DNA of 64,000 nt from Mesostigma viride (Eukaryota; Streptophyta; Mesostigmatophyceae; Mesostigmatales; Mesostigmataceae). The stretch covers positions 2,709,971 through 2,773,970 of the forward strand of contig RPFO01000072.1 of assembly GCA_009746045.1 (NCBI GenBank). Reading direction: 5' to 3'. Shown in pieces: positions 9,901 to 24,900 of this stretch; the stretch's first letter is position 1, and every line of letters starts with the position of its first letter. A model generated the notes under the pieces. That model was not told the DNA's origin. It ran no database searches and saw nothing but the letters and a program-made list of their open reading frames with translations. The position numbers were made by a program, and so were the translations under genes.

Positions 9901-12900
9901 GCGGCGTCAGGCGGAGCGGGGACGGGGGAACTATGAGGCGGGCAGGTAGAGAGAGACATGAGGGAAAGCCGTGCGGGGAAACGATGCGGAGTACAGGAAG
10001 AAGGGACAAAAGGAAGAGGGGGCGAGAAAGCAGGGAAGAGAGAGGAGGAGAAACAAGACAGACTGCGCTAGCACAGATGCGGGTAAGGAAAAGAAGCGAC
10101 AATGAAAGGGCAGGAGTGCACAGATGGTGAGCCGGTTAGCTAATTGAAACGGTCCAGGCTCTGTCTTTCCAGCACTCGGCTCATTAACCCATGCTTCCGT
10201 TTTATCACGGCATGCACCGGTAACCCTAGCCACCATGGTTCACTTGTAGACACAATTTTCACCCCTACAACGACCCATCGGCCCACCTGCCTGCCCACCC
10301 TCCAATCGACGCCCTGTGCGTCGCCCAACCCGGCGCATTTGATGAGCACGGGATGCAATTGCATACCCAAAAAGAGTGCCCGAAATACATGCCCCTGGAC
10401 ATGCCCCTCCCACATTGCATCCTCCCCCCCCCACCACCACCAAGTCCCCTCCGCCTCCCCCATCATGGCAGGCGAACACATCTCGTCGAGCCCCCCTTCC
10501 CCCACCGAACCCCCCAGGTGACCAGCATTTGCCCCCCCCTTTCTATTTATGCAGATTGTACATGACCGATGTATCATGCACTGCGGGCTCGACGGGCTTG
10601 TGCACCACGCGATCGTTCCGGGCATGCCCACCTCTAGCCTTGCACGGCAACCACCCTTGGCCGTGTACTTCACCCAAAGACATCTACTGCAAACATGGCC
10701 CTTTCACCCACCGCGGGAGTGACGAGCTTGTGCACCACGTTGTCCCGCTCGTGGAAGGTTGCCATCACCGCGCTGATGTCCGCCTTGAAGTTGCCCGCGC
10801 TGTCCATCGGGATTGTGCCAAAGCGGTCGCGCGTCACCCGCGGTTCGCCTGCATGGAAGGGGGGGAGGGGGAGGGGAGGATAGCATGTAGAACAGTATAG
10901 CATAAAAACATGAGGTGTTATACAGGGTTGGAAATCGTAGGTAGAAAGGGAAACACACAAGGGATGGTGGTTGAGTCGTTGCGTGGCACGCGCAGTTGGC
11001 CTGCATGGGAGGATGCCGCAGAGGCAGAAGTGTAAGAGGCCAGAGGCCAGGGGATAGAGTAAAGGGGGGGTATTGCAGCCGTAGTAGCACAAGGAAGGAA
11101 GGGGTCAATAACTGCTTCGATACACCTTACCATTTCCAGATAATTCCCTCAACATGCAGTTGCACGAACTCACTTCCCCGCGACCAACCAGATCGAACAT
11201 TTTCTCCTTCTACATGGCGACTAGCCACAACCCCCCTGGCCGCTGCCCTAGGTGCAAAGTATCCACATCCAGGGTTTGTATATGTCAAGTTCATGTGTTC
11301 ATGTGTTCATGTGTTCATGTGCTCATGTGTTCATGTGTTCATGTGTTCATGTGCTCATGTGTTTATGTGTTCATGTGTTCATGTGTTCATGTGTTCATGT
11401 GTTCATGTGCTCATGTGTTCATGTGTTCATGTGTTCATGTGCTCATGTGCTCATGTGCTCATGTGTTCATGTGTTCATGTGGTCATGTGGTCATGTGGTC
11501 ATGGGGTCATGTGTTCATGTGTTCATGTGGTCATGTGTTCATGTGTTCATGTGTTCATGTGGTCATGTGTTCATGTGGTCATGTGCTCATGTGTTCATGT
11601 GGTCCTGTGGTCATGTGGTCATGGGGTCATGTGGTCATGTGGTCCTGTGGTCATGTGCTCATGTGGTCATGTGGTCATGTGTTCATGTGCTCATGTGTTC
11701 ATGTGGTCATGTGTTCATGTGTTCATGTGTTCATGTGCTCATGTGTTCATGTGTTCATGTGTTCATGTGTTCATGTGTTCATGTGCTCATGTGCTCATGT
11801 GTTCATGTGTTCATGTGGTCATGTGCTCATGTGTTCATGTGTTCATGTGGTCATGTGCTCATGTGTTCATGTGTTCATGTGGTCATGTGTTTATGCTCAT
11901 GTGTTCATGTGGTCCTGTGCTCATGTGTTCATGTGTTCATGTGTTCATGTGTTCATGTGTTCATGTGTTCATGTGCTCATGTGTTCATGTGGTCATGTGT
12001 TCATGTGCTCATGTGTTCATGTGTTCATGTGCTCATGTGTTCATGTGTTCATGTGTTCATGTGTTCATGTGTTCATGTGTTCATGTGTTCATGTGTTCAT
12101 GTGCTCATGTGTTCATGTGCTCATGTGGTCATGTGGTCATGTGGTCATGTGGTCATGTGGTCATGTGTTCATGTGTTCATGTGCTCATGTGCTCATGTGT
12201 TCATGTGCTCATGTGCTCATGTGCTCATGTGTTCATGTGCTCATGTGCTCATGTGTTCATGTGCTCATGTGCTCATGTGTTCATGTGGTCATGTGGTCAT
12301 GTGGTCATGTGGTCATGTGGTCATGTGGTCATGTGGTCATGTGGTCATGTGGTCATGTGCTCATGTGTTCATGTGTTCATGTGCTCATGTGTTCATGTGT
12401 TCATGTGCTCATGTGTTCATGTGCTCATGTGCTCATGTGTTCATGTGGTCATGTGGTCATGTGGTCATGTGGTCATGTGGTCATGTGGTCATGTGGTCAT
12501 GTGGTCATGTGGTCATGTGGTCATGTGTTCATGTGGTCATGTGGTCATGTGTTCATGTGGTCATGTGTTCATGTGTTCATGTGTTCATGTGTTCATGTGT
12601 TCATGTGTTCATGTGCTCATGTGTTCATGTGCTCATGTGGTCATGTGTTCATGTGGTCATGTGGTCATGTGGTCATGTGGTCATGTGGTCATGTGGTCAT
12701 GTGGTCATGTGGTCATGTGTTCATGTGTTCATGTGCTCATGTGCTCATGTGTTCATGTGCTCATGTGCTCATGTGTTCATGTGGTCATGTGGTCATGTGG
12801 TCATGTGGTCATGTGGTCATGTGGTCATGTGGTCATGTGGTCATGTGGTCATGTGGTCATGTGTTCATGTGGTCATGTGGTCATGTGTTCATGTGGTCAT

Positions 12901-15900
12901 GTGTTCATGTGTTCATGTGTTCATGTGTTCATGTGTTCATGTGTTCATGTGTTCATGTGCTCATGTGTTCATGTGCTCATGTGGTCATGTGGTCATGTGG
13001 TCATGTGGTCATGTGGTCATGTGTTCATGTGGTCATGTGCTCATGTGTTCATGTGTTCATGTGGTCATGTGTTCATGTGTTCATGTGGTCATGTGCTCAT
13101 GTGTTCATGTGCTCATGTGCTCATGTGGTCATGTGGTCATGTGGTCATGTGTTCATGTGGTCATGTGCTCATGTGTTCATGTGTTCATGTGTTCATGTGC
13201 TCATGTGTTCATGTGTTCATGTGCTCATGTGTTCATGTGCTCATGTGCTCATGTGTTTATGCTCATGTGGTCATGTGCTCATGTGTTTATGCTCATGTGG
13301 TCATGTGCTCATGTGCTCATGTGGTCCTGTGCTCATGTGCTCATGTGTTCATGTGGTCATGTGTTCATGTGCTCATGTGTTCATGTGTTCATGTGCTCAT
13401 GTGTTCATGTGCTCATGTGCTCATGTGTTCATGTGTTCATGTGTTCATGTGTTCATGTGTTCATGTGCTCATGTGCTCATGTGCTCATGTGGTCATGTGG
13501 TCATGTGCTCATGTGGTCATGTGGTCATGTGGTCATGTGGTCATGTGGTCATGTGGTCATGTGGTCATGTGGTCATGTGTTCATGTGCTCATGTGCTCAT
13601 GTGCTCATGTGCTCATGTGTTCATGTGTTCATGTGGTCATGTGGTCATGGGGTCATGGGGGCATGGGGTCATGAGGTCATGGGGTCATGGGGTCATGGGG
13701 TCATGGGGTCAAGGGGTCATGGGGTCATGGGGTCATGGGGTCATGGGGTCATGTGGTCATGTGGTCATGTGGTCATGTGGTCATGTGTTCATGTGCTCAT
13801 GTGCTCATGTGCTCATGTGCTCATGTGTTCATGTGTTCATGTGGTCATGTGGTCATGTGGTCATGTGTTCATGTGGTCATGTGGTCATGTGTTCATGTGT
13901 TCATGTGGTCATGTGTTCATGTGGTCATGTGGTCATGTGTTCATGTGGTCATGTGTTCATGTGTTCATGTGTTCATGTGCTCATGTGGTCATGTGGTCAT
14001 GTGGTCATGTGTTCATGTGGTCATGTGCTCATGTGTTCATGTGTTCATGTGTTCATGTGTTCATGTGCTCATGTGTTCATGTGCTCATGTGGTCATGTGG
14101 TCATGTGGTCATGTGGTCATGTGGTCATGTGTTCATGTGTTCATGTGCTCATGTGCTCATGTGTTCACGTGTTCATGTGTTCATGTGTTCATGTGCTCAT
14201 GTGGTCATGTGGTCATGTGTTCATGTGTTCATGTGTTCATGTGTTCATGTGTTCATGTGGTCATGTGTTCATGTGTTCATGTGGTCATGTGTTCATGTGG
14301 TCATGTGTTCATGTGCTCATGTGTTTATGCTCATGTGGTCATGTGCTCATGTGCTCATGTGTTCATGTGCTCATGTGCTCATGTGTTCATGTGGTCATGT
14401 GCTCATGTGTTCATGTGTTCATGTGGTCATGTGCTCATGTGGTCATGTGTTCATGTGTTCATGTGCTCATGTGCTCATGTGTTCATGTGCTCATGTGCTC
14501 ATGTGGTCATGTGCTCATGTGCTCATGTGCTCATGTGGTCATGTGTTCATGTGTTCATGTGCTCATGTGCTCATGTGCTCATGTGTTCATGTGTTCATGT
14601 GCTCATGTGGTCATGTGGTCATGTGTTCATGTGCTCATGTGTTCATGTGGTCATGTGTTCATGTGCTCATGTGTTCATGTGCTCATGTGGTCCTGTGGTC
14701 CTGTGTTCATGTGGTCATGTGGTCATGTGGTCATGTGGTCATGTGTTCATGTGGTCATGTGTTCATGTGTTCATGTGGTCATGTGGTCATGTGGTCATGG
14801 GGTCATGGGGTCATGTGTTCATGTGTTCATGTGGTCATGTGTTCATGTGGTCATGTGCTCATGTGTTCATGTGGTCCTGTGGTCATGTGGTCATGGGGTC
14901 ATGTGGTCATGTGGTCCTGTGGTCATGTGCTCATGTGGTCATGTGGTCATGTGTTCATGTGCTCATGTGTTCATGTGGTCATGTGTTCATGTGCTCATGT
15001 GTTCATGTGCTCATGTGGTCCTGTGGTCCTGTGTTCATGTGGTCATGTGGTCATGTGGTCATGTGGTCATGTGTTCATGTGGTCATGTGTTCATGTGTTC
15101 ATGTGTTCATGTGTTCATGTGCTCATGTGGTCATGTGTTCATGTGTTCATGTGCTCATGTGTTCATGTGCTCATGTGCTCATGTGTTCATGTGTTCATGT
15201 GCTCATGTGCTCATGTGCTCATGTGTTCATGTGGTCATGTGCTCATGTGTTCATGTGGTCATGTGCTCATGTGTTCATGTGTTCATGTGTTCATGTGTTC
15301 ATGTGGTCATGTGCTCATGTGTTCATGTGGTCCTGTGGTCATGTGGTCATGGGGTCATGTGGTCATGTGGTCCTGTGGTCATGTGTTCATGTGCTCATGT
15401 GTTCATGTGGTCATGTGTTCATGTGGTCATGTGGTCATGTGGTCATGTGGTCATGTGCTCATGTGGTCATGTGCTCATGTGTTCATGTGGTCCTGTGGTC
15501 ATGTGGTCATGGGGTCATGTGGTCATGTGGTCCTGTGGTCATGTGGTCATGTGGTCATGTGGTCATGTGGTCATGTGCTCATGTGTTCATGTGCGCATGT
15601 GTTCATGTGGTCATGTGTTCATGTGTTCATGTGCTCATGTGTTCATGTGGTCATGTGTTCATGTGCTCATGTGTTCATGTGGTCATGTGGTCATGTGCTC
15701 ATGTGCTCATGTGTTCATGTGGTCATGTGGTCATGTGCTCATGTGCTCATGTGCTCATGTGTTCATGTGTTCATGTGGTCATGTGCTCATGTGCTCATGT
15801 GCTCATGTGTTCATGTGTTCATGTGTTCATGTGGTCATGTGGTCATGTGGTCATGTGGTCATGGGGTCATGGGGGCATGGGGTCATGAGGTCATGGGGTC

Positions 15901-18900
15901 ATGGGGTCATGGGGTCATGGGGTCATGGGGTCATGGGGTCATGGGGTCATGGGGTCATGGGGTCATGTGGTCATGTGGTCATGTGGTCATGTGGTCATGT
16001 GTTCATGTGTTCATGTGTTCATGTGTTCATGTGTTCATGTGCTCATGTGTTCATGTGCTCATGTGGTCCTGTGGTCCTGTGTTCATGTGGTCATGTGGTC
16101 ATGTGGTCATGTGGTCATGTGGTCATGTGTTCATGTGCTCATGTGCTCATGTGCTCATGTGCTCATGTGTTCATGTGTTCATGTGGTCATGTGGTCATGT
16201 GGTCATGTGTTCATGTGGTCATGTGGTCATGTGTTCATGTGTTCATGTGGTCATGTGTTCATGTGCTCATGTGGTCATGTGTTCATGTGGTCATGTGCTC
16301 ATGTGGTCATGTGGTCATGTGGTCATGTGGTCATGTGGTCATGTGGTCCTGTGGTCATGTGGTCATGTGGTCATGTGGTCATGTGGTCATGTGGTCATGT
16401 GGTCATGTGGTCATGTGGTCATGTGTTCATGTGTTCATGTGTTCATGTGTTCATGTGGTCATGTGGTCATGTGGTCATGTGGTCATGTGGTCATGTGGTC
16501 ATGTGCTCATGTGTTCATGTGTTCATGTGTTCATGTGGTCATGTGTTCATGTGCTCATGTGCTCATGTGCTCATGTGCTCATGTGCTCATGTGCTCATGT
16601 GCTCATGTGCTCATGTGCTCATGTGGTCATGTGCTCATGTGCTCATGTGGTCATGTGGTCATGTGGTCATGTGGTCATGTGGTCATGTGGTCCTGTGGTC
16701 ATGTGGTCATGTGGTCATGTGGTCATGTGGTCATGTGGTCATGTGTTCATGTGGTCATGTGTTCATGTGGTCATGTGGTCATGTGCTCATGTGCTCATGT
16801 GGTCATGTGTTCATGTGGTCATGTGTTCATGTGCTCATGTGCTCATGTGTTCATGTGCTCATGTGTTCATGTGTTCATGTGTTCATGTGTTCATGTGCTC
16901 ATGTGTTCATGTGTTCATGTGCTCATGTGCTCATGTGTTCATGTGCTCATGTGTTCATGTGCTCATGTGCTCATGTGCTCATGTGCTCATGTGGTCATGT
17001 GGTCATGTGCTCATGTGGTCATGTGGTCATGTGGTCATGTGGTCATGTGGTCATGTGGTCCTGTGGTCATGTGCTCATGTGCTCATGTGCTCATGTGGTC
17101 ATGTGGTCATGTGCTCATGTGGTCATGTGGTCATGTGGTCATGTGGTCATGTGGTCATGTGGTCATGTGGTCCTGTGGTCATGTGGTCATGTGGTCATGT
17201 GGTCATGTGGTCATGTGGTCATGTGGTCATGTGTTCATGTGGTCATGTGTTCATGTGTTCATGTGGTCATGTGGTCATGTGCTCATGTGGTCATGTGTTC
17301 ATGTGGTCATGTGGTCATGTGGTCATGTGGTCATGGGGTCATGGGGTCATGTGGTCATGTGGTCATGTGTTCATGTGCTCATGTGCTCATGTGGTCCTGT
17401 GGTCATGTGGTCATGTGGTCATGTGGTCATGGGGTCATGTGGTCATGGGGTCATGTGGTCATGTGGTCATGTGGTCATGTGGTCATGTGTTCATGTGCTC
17501 ATGTGCTCATGTGCTCATGTGCTCATGTGTTCATGTGTTCATGTGTTCATGTGGTCATGTGTTCATGTGTTCATGTGTTCATGTGGTCATGTGCTCATGT
17601 GCTCATGTGTTCATGTGTTCATGTGGTCATGTGGTCATGTGGTCATGTGCTCATGTGTTCATGTGCTCATGTGCTCATGTGTTCATGTGCTCATGTGCTC
17701 ATGTGCTCATGTGCTCATGTGCTCATGTGTTCATGTGCTCATGTGCTCATGTGTTCATGTGCTCATGTGCTCATGTGCTCATGTGCTCATGTGCTCATGT
17801 GCTCATGTGTTCATGTGCTCATGTGCTCATGTGCTCATGTGCTCATGTGCTCATGTGGTCATGTGCTCATGTGCTCATGTGGTCATGTGCTCATGTGCTC
17901 ATGTGCTCATGTGGTCATGTGGTCATGTGCTCATGTGGTCATGTGGTCATGTGGTCATGTGGTCATGTGGTCATGTGGTCCTGTGGTCATGTGCTCATGT
18001 GCTCATGTGCTCATGTGCTCATGTGTTCATGTGCTCATGTGCTCATGTGCTCATGTGCTCATGTGGTCATGTGTTCATGTGCTCATGTGTTCATGTGGTC
18101 ATGTGGTCATGTGCTCATGTGGTCATGTGGTCATGTGGTCATGTGGTCATGTGGTCATGTGGTCCTGTGGTCATGTGCTCATGTGGTCATGTGGTCATGT
18201 GGTCATGTGGTCATGTGGTCATGTGGTCATGTGCTCATGTGTTCATGTGGTCATGTGTTCATGTGCTCATGTGTTCATGTGGTCATGTGGTCATGTGCTC
18301 ATGTGGTCATGTGGTCATGTGGTCATGTGGTCATGTGGTCATGTGGTCATGTGGTCATGTGGTCATGTGGTCATGTGGTCCTGTGGTCATGTGTTCATGT
18401 GTTCATGTGGTCATGTGGTCATGTGGTCATGTGGTCATGTGGTCATGTGTTCATGTGGTCATGTGCTCATGTGGTCATGTGGTCATGTGGTCATGTGGTC
18501 ATGTGGTCATGTGGTCATGTGGTCATGTGGTCATGTGGTCATGTGTTCATGTGGTCATGTGCTCATGTGGTCCTGTGCTCATGTGGTCATGTGGTCATGT
18601 GGTCATGTGGTCATGTGGTCATGTGGTCATGTGTTCATGTGGTCATGTGGTCATGTGGTCATGTGTTCATGTGGTCATGTGTTCATGTGGTCATGTGGTC
18701 ATGTGGTCATGTGGTCATGTGGTCCTGTGGTCATGTGTTCATGTGTTCATGTGGTCATGTGGTCATGTGGTCATGTGGTCATGTGGTCATGTGTTCATGT
18801 GGTCATGTGCTCATGTGGTCCTGTGCTCATGTGGTCATGTGGTCCTGTGGTCATGTGGTCATGTGGTCATGTGGTCATGTGTTCATGTGGTCATGTGGTC

Positions 18901-21900
18901 ATGTGGTCATGTGTTCATGTGGTCATGTGTTCATGTGGTCATGTGGTCATGTGGTCATGTGCTCATGTGTTCATGTGTTCATGTGCTCATGTGGTCATGT
19001 GGTCATGTGCTCATGTGCTCATGTGTTCATGTGGTCATGTGGTCATGTGGTCATGTGGTCATGTGGTCATGTGGTCATGTGGTCATGTGCTCATGTGTTC
19101 ATGTGGTCATGTGCTCATGTGTTCATGTGTTCATGTGCTCATGTGGTCATGTGGTCATGTGCTCATGTGGTCATGTGCTCATGTGGTCATGTGTTCATGT
19201 GTTCATGTGGTCATGTGGTCATGTGGTCATGTGTTCATGTGTTCATGTGTTCATGTGTTCATGTGTTCATGTGGTCATGTGCTCATGTGTTCATGTGTTC
19301 ATGTGCTCATGTGGTCATGTGGTCATGTGCTCATGTGCTCATGTGTTCATGTGGTCATGTGGTCATGTGGTCATGTGGTCATGTGGTCATGTGGTCATGT
19401 GCTCATGTGCTCATGTGTTCATGTGGTCATGTGCTCATGTGCTCATGTGTTCATGTGGTCATGTGGTCATGTGGTCATGTGGTCATGTGGTCATGTGGTC
19501 ATGTGCTCATGTGGTCCTGTGCTCATGTGGTCATGTGGTCATGTGGTCATGTGCTCATGTGGTCATGTGGTCATGTGTTCATGTGCTCATGTGTTCATGT
19601 GTTCATGTGTTCATGTGTTCATGTGTTCATGTGGTCATGTGCTCATGTGCTCATGTGGTCATGTGCTCATGTGCTCATGTGCTCATGTGCTCATGTGTTT
19701 ATGTGTTCATGTGCTCATGTGCTCATGTGTTCATGTGGTCATGTGCTCATGTGCTCATGTGGTCATGTGGTCATGTGGTCATGTGCTCATGTGCTCATGT
19801 GTTCATGTGGTCATGTGTTTATGCTCATGTGTTCATGTGGTCATGTGCTCATGTGTTCATGTGTTCATGTGTTCATGTGTTCATGTGTTCATGTGTTCAT
19901 GTGCTCATGTGCTCATGTGTTCATGTGCTCATGTGTTCATGTGTTCATGTGTTCATGTGCTCATGTGTTCATGTGGTCATGTGCTCATGTGTTCATGTGG
20001 TCATGTGCTCATGTGTTCATGTGTTCATGTGGTCATGTGCTCATGTGTTCATGTGTTCATGTGCTCATGTGCTCATGTGCTCATGTGTTCATGTGTTCAT
20101 GTGTTCATGTGTTCATGTGTTCATGTGTTCATGTGTTCATGTGTTCATGTGCTCATGTGGTCATGTGGTCATGTGGTCATGTGGTCATGTGGTCATGTGT
20201 TCATGTGGTCATGTGCTCATGTGTTCATGTGTTCATGTGGTCATGTGGTCATGTGGTCATGTGGTCATGGGGTCATGGGGTCATGTGTTCATGTGTTCAT
20301 GTGGTCATGTGTTCATGTGGTCATGTGCTCATGTGTTCATGTGGTCCTGTGGTCATGTGGTCATGGGGTCATGTGGTCATGTGGTCCTGTGGTCATGTGC
20401 TCATGTGGTCATGTGGTCATGTGTTCATGTGCTCATGTGTTCATGTGGTCATGTGTTCATGTGCTCATGTGTTCATGTGCTCATGTGGTCCTGTGGTCCT
20501 GTGTTCATGTGGTCATGTGGTCATGTGGTCATGTGGTCATGTGTTCATGTGGTCATGTGTTCATGTGTTCATGTGTTCATGTGGTCATGTGGTCATGTGG
20601 TCATGTGGTCATGTGCTCATGTGGTCATGTGCTCATGTGTTCATGTGGTCCTGTGGTCATGTGGTCATGGGGTCATGTGGTCATGTGGTCCTGTGGTCAT
20701 GTGGTCATGTGCTCATGTGGTCATGTGGTCATGTGCTCATGTGTTCATGTGCTCATGTGTTCATGTGGTCATGTGTTCATGTGTTCATGTGCTCATGTGT
20801 TCATGTGGTCATGTGTTCATGTGGTCATGTGGTCATGTGGTCATGTGGTCATGTGGTCATGTGTTCATGTGCTCATGTGCTCATGTGCTCATGTGCTCAT
20901 GTGTTCATGTGTTCATGTGGTCATGTGGTCATGGGGTCATGGGGGCATGGGGTCATGAGGTCATGGGGTCATGGGGTCATGGGGTCATGGGGTCAAGGGG
21001 TCATGGGGTCATGGGGTCATGGGGTCATGGGGTCATGTGGTCATGTGGTCATGTGGTCATGTGGTCATGTGTTCATGTGTTCATGTGTTCATGTGTTCAT
21101 GTGTTCATGTGCTCATGTGTTCATGTGCTCATGTGGTCCTGTGGTCCTGTGTTCATGTGGTCATGTGGTCATGTGGTCATGTGGTCATGTGGTCATGTGT
21201 TCATGTGCTCATGTGCTCATGTGCTCATGTGCTCATGTGTTCATGTGTTCATGTGGTCATGTGGTCATGTGGTCATGTGTTCATGTGGTCATGTGGTCAT
21301 GTGTTCATGTGTTCATGTGGTCATGTGTTCATGTGCTCATGTGGTCATGTGTTCATGTGGTCATGTGCTCATGTGGTCATGTGGTCATGTGGTCATGTGG
21401 TCATGTGGTCATGTGGTCATGTGGTCATGTGGTCATGTGGTCATGTGGTCATGTGGTCATGTGGTCATGTGGTCATGTGGTCATGTGGTCATGTGTTCAT
21501 GTGTTCATGTGTTCATGTGTTCATGTGGTCATGTGGTCATGTGGTCATGTGGTCATGTGGTCATGTGTTCATGTGGTCATGTGTTTATGTGTTCATGTGC
21601 TCATGTGCTCATGTGTTCATGTGCTCATGTGCTCATGTGCTCATGTGCTCATGTGCTCATGTGCTCATGTGGTCATGTGCTCATGTGCTCATGTGGTCAT
21701 GTGGTCATGTGGTCATGTGGTCATGTGGTCATGTGGTCCTGTGGTCATGTGGTCATGTGGTCATGTGGTCATGTGGTCATGTGGTCATGTGTTCATGTGG
21801 TCATGTGTTCATGTGGTCATGTGGTCATGTGCTCATGTGCTCATGTGGTCATGTGTTCATGTGGTCATGTGTTCATGTGTTCATGTGTTCATGTGCTCAT

Positions 21901-24900
21901 GTGTTCATGTGCTCATGTGCTCATGTGCTCATGTGTTCATGTGCTCATGTGTTCATGTGCTCATGTGCTCATGTGCTCATGTGCTCATGTGGTCATGTGG
22001 TCATGTGCTCATGTGGTCATGTGTTCATGTGGTCATGTGCTCATGTGTTCATGTGTTCATGTGGTCATGTGTTCATGTGCTCATGTGCTCATGTGCTCAT
22101 GTGCTCATGTGTTCATGTGGTCATGTGTTCATGTGGTCATGTGTTCATGTGCTCATGTGCTCATGTGCTCATGTGTTCATGTGCTCATGTGTTCATGTGT
22201 TCATGTGCTCATGTGTTCATGTGCTCATGTGCTCATGTGTTTATGCTCATGTGGTCATGTGCTCATGTGTTTATGCTCATGTGGTCATGTGCTCATGTGC
22301 TCATGTGGTCCTGTGCTCATGTGCTCATGTGGTCATGTGGTCATGTGGTCATGTGTTCATGTGTTCATGTGTTCATGTGTTCATGTGTTCATGTGTTCAT
22401 GTGTTCATGTGCTCATGTGTTCATGTGGTCATGTGTTCATGTGCTCATGTGTTCATGTGCTCATGTGCTCATGTGTTCATGTGTTCATGTGCTCATGTGT
22501 TCATGTGTTCATGTGTTCATGTGTTCATGTGTTCATGTGTTCATGTGTTCATGTGTTCATGTGTTCATGTGCTCATGTGTTCATGTGCTCATGTGGTCAT
22601 GTGGTCATGTGGTCATGTGGTCATGTGGTCATGTGTTCATGTGTTCATGTGCTCATGTGCTCATGTGTTCATGTGCTCATGTGCTCATGTGTTCATGTGG
22701 TCATGTGCTCATGTGTTCATGTGGTCATGTGCTCATGTGTTCATGTGTTCATGTGGTCATGTGCTCATGTGTTCATGTGCTCATGTGCTCATGTGTTTAT
22801 GCTCATGTGGTCATGTGCTCATGTGCTCATGTGGTCCTGTGCTCATGTGTTCATGTGTTCATGTGTTCATGTGTTCATGTGTTCATGTGCTCATGTGCTC
22901 ATGTGTTCATGTGTTCATGTGTTCATGTGGTCATGTGTTCATGTGGTCATGTGGTCATGTGGTCATGTGTTCATGTGGTCATGTGGTCATGTGCTCATGT
23001 GCTCATGTGTTCATGTGGTCATGTGTTTATGCTCATGTGTTCATGTGCTCATGTGCTCATGTGTTCATGTGCTCATGTGTTCATGTGTTCATGTGTTCAT
23101 GTGTTCATGTGTTCATGTGGTCATGTGGTCATGTGTTCATGTGCTCATGTGTTCATGTGGTCATGTGCTCATGTGTTCATGTGTTCATGTGGTCATGTGT
23201 TCATGTGCTCATGTGCTCATGTGCTCATGTGCTCATGTGTTCATGTGGTCATGTGTTCATGTGTTCATGTGTTCATGTGTTCATGTGTTCATGTGTTCAT
23301 GTGCTCATGTGCTCATGTGGTCATGTGTTCATGTGGTCATGTGCTCATGTGTTTATGTGTTCATGTGGTCATGTGGTCATGTGGTCATGGGGTCATGTGC
23401 TCATGTGCTCATGTGGTCCTGTGCTCATGTGTTCATGTGTTCATGTGTTCATGTGTTCATGTGTTCATGTGTTCATGTGGTCATGTGTTCATGTGTTCAT
23501 GTGTTCATGTGGTCATGTGTTCATGGGGTCATGGGGTCATGGGGTCATGTGGTCATGTGCTCATGTGGTCATGTGTTCATGTGTTCATGTGCTCATGTGC
23601 TCATGTGTTCATGTGTTCATGTGTTCATGTGCTCATGTGGTCATGTGGTCATGTGTTCATGTGCTCATGTGTTCATGTGGTCATGTGTTCATGTGCTCAT
23701 GTGTTCATGTGCTCATGTGGTCCTGTGGTCCTGTGTTCATGTGGTCATGTGGTCATGTGGTCATGTGGTCATGTGTTCATGTGGTCATGTGTTCATGTGT
23801 TCATGTGGTCATGTGGTCATGTGGTCATGGGGTCATGGGGTCATGTGTTCATGTGTTCATGTGTTCATGTGCTCATGTGGTCATGTGGTCATGTGTTCAT
23901 GTGCTCATGTGTTCATGTGGTCATGTGTTCATGTGCTCATGTGTTCATGTGCTCATGTGGTCCTGTGGTCCTGTGTTCATGTGGTCATGTGGTCATGTGG
24001 TCATGTGGTCATGTGTTCATGTGGTCATGTGTTCATGTGTTCATGTGGTCATGTGGTCATGTGGTCATGGGGTCATGGGGTCATGTGTTCATGTGTTCAT
24101 GTGGTCATGTGTTCATGTGGTCATGTGCTCATGTGTTCATGTGGTCCTGTGGTCATGTGGTCATGGGGTCATGTGGTCATGTGGTCCTGTGGTCATGTGC
24201 TCATGTGGTCATGTGGTCATGTGTTCATGTGCTCATGTGTTCATGTGGTCATGTGTTCATGTGCTCATGTGGTCATGTGTTCATGTGTTCATGTGGTCAT
24301 GTGGTCATGTGGTCATGGGGTCATGGGGTCATGTGTTCATGTGTTCATGTGGTCATGTGTTCATGTGGTCATGTGCTCATGTGTTCATGTGGTCCTGTGG
24401 TCATGTGGTCATGGGGTCATGTGGTCATGTGGTCCTGTGGTCATGTGCTCATGTGGTCATGTGGTCATGTGTTCATGTGCTCATGTGTTCATGTGGTCAT
24501 GTGTTCATGTGCTCATGTGTTCATGTGCTCATGTGGTCCTGTGGTCCTGTGTTCATGTGGTCATGTGGTCATGTGGTCATGTGGTCATGTGTTCATGTGG
24601 TCATGTGTTCATGTGTTCATGTGTTCATGTGGTCATGTGGTCATGTGGTCATGTGGTCATGTGCTCATGTGGTCATGTGCTCATGTGTTCATGTGGTCCT
24701 GTGGTCATGTGGTCATGGGGTCATGTGGTCATGTGGTCATGTGGTCCTGTGGTCATGTGGTCATGTGCTCATGTGGTCATGTGGTCATGTGCTCATGTGT
24801 TCATGTGCTCATGTGTTCATGTGGTCATGTGTTCATGTGTTCATGTGCTCATGTGTTCATGTGGTCATGTGTTCATGTGCTCATGTGTTCATGTGGTCAT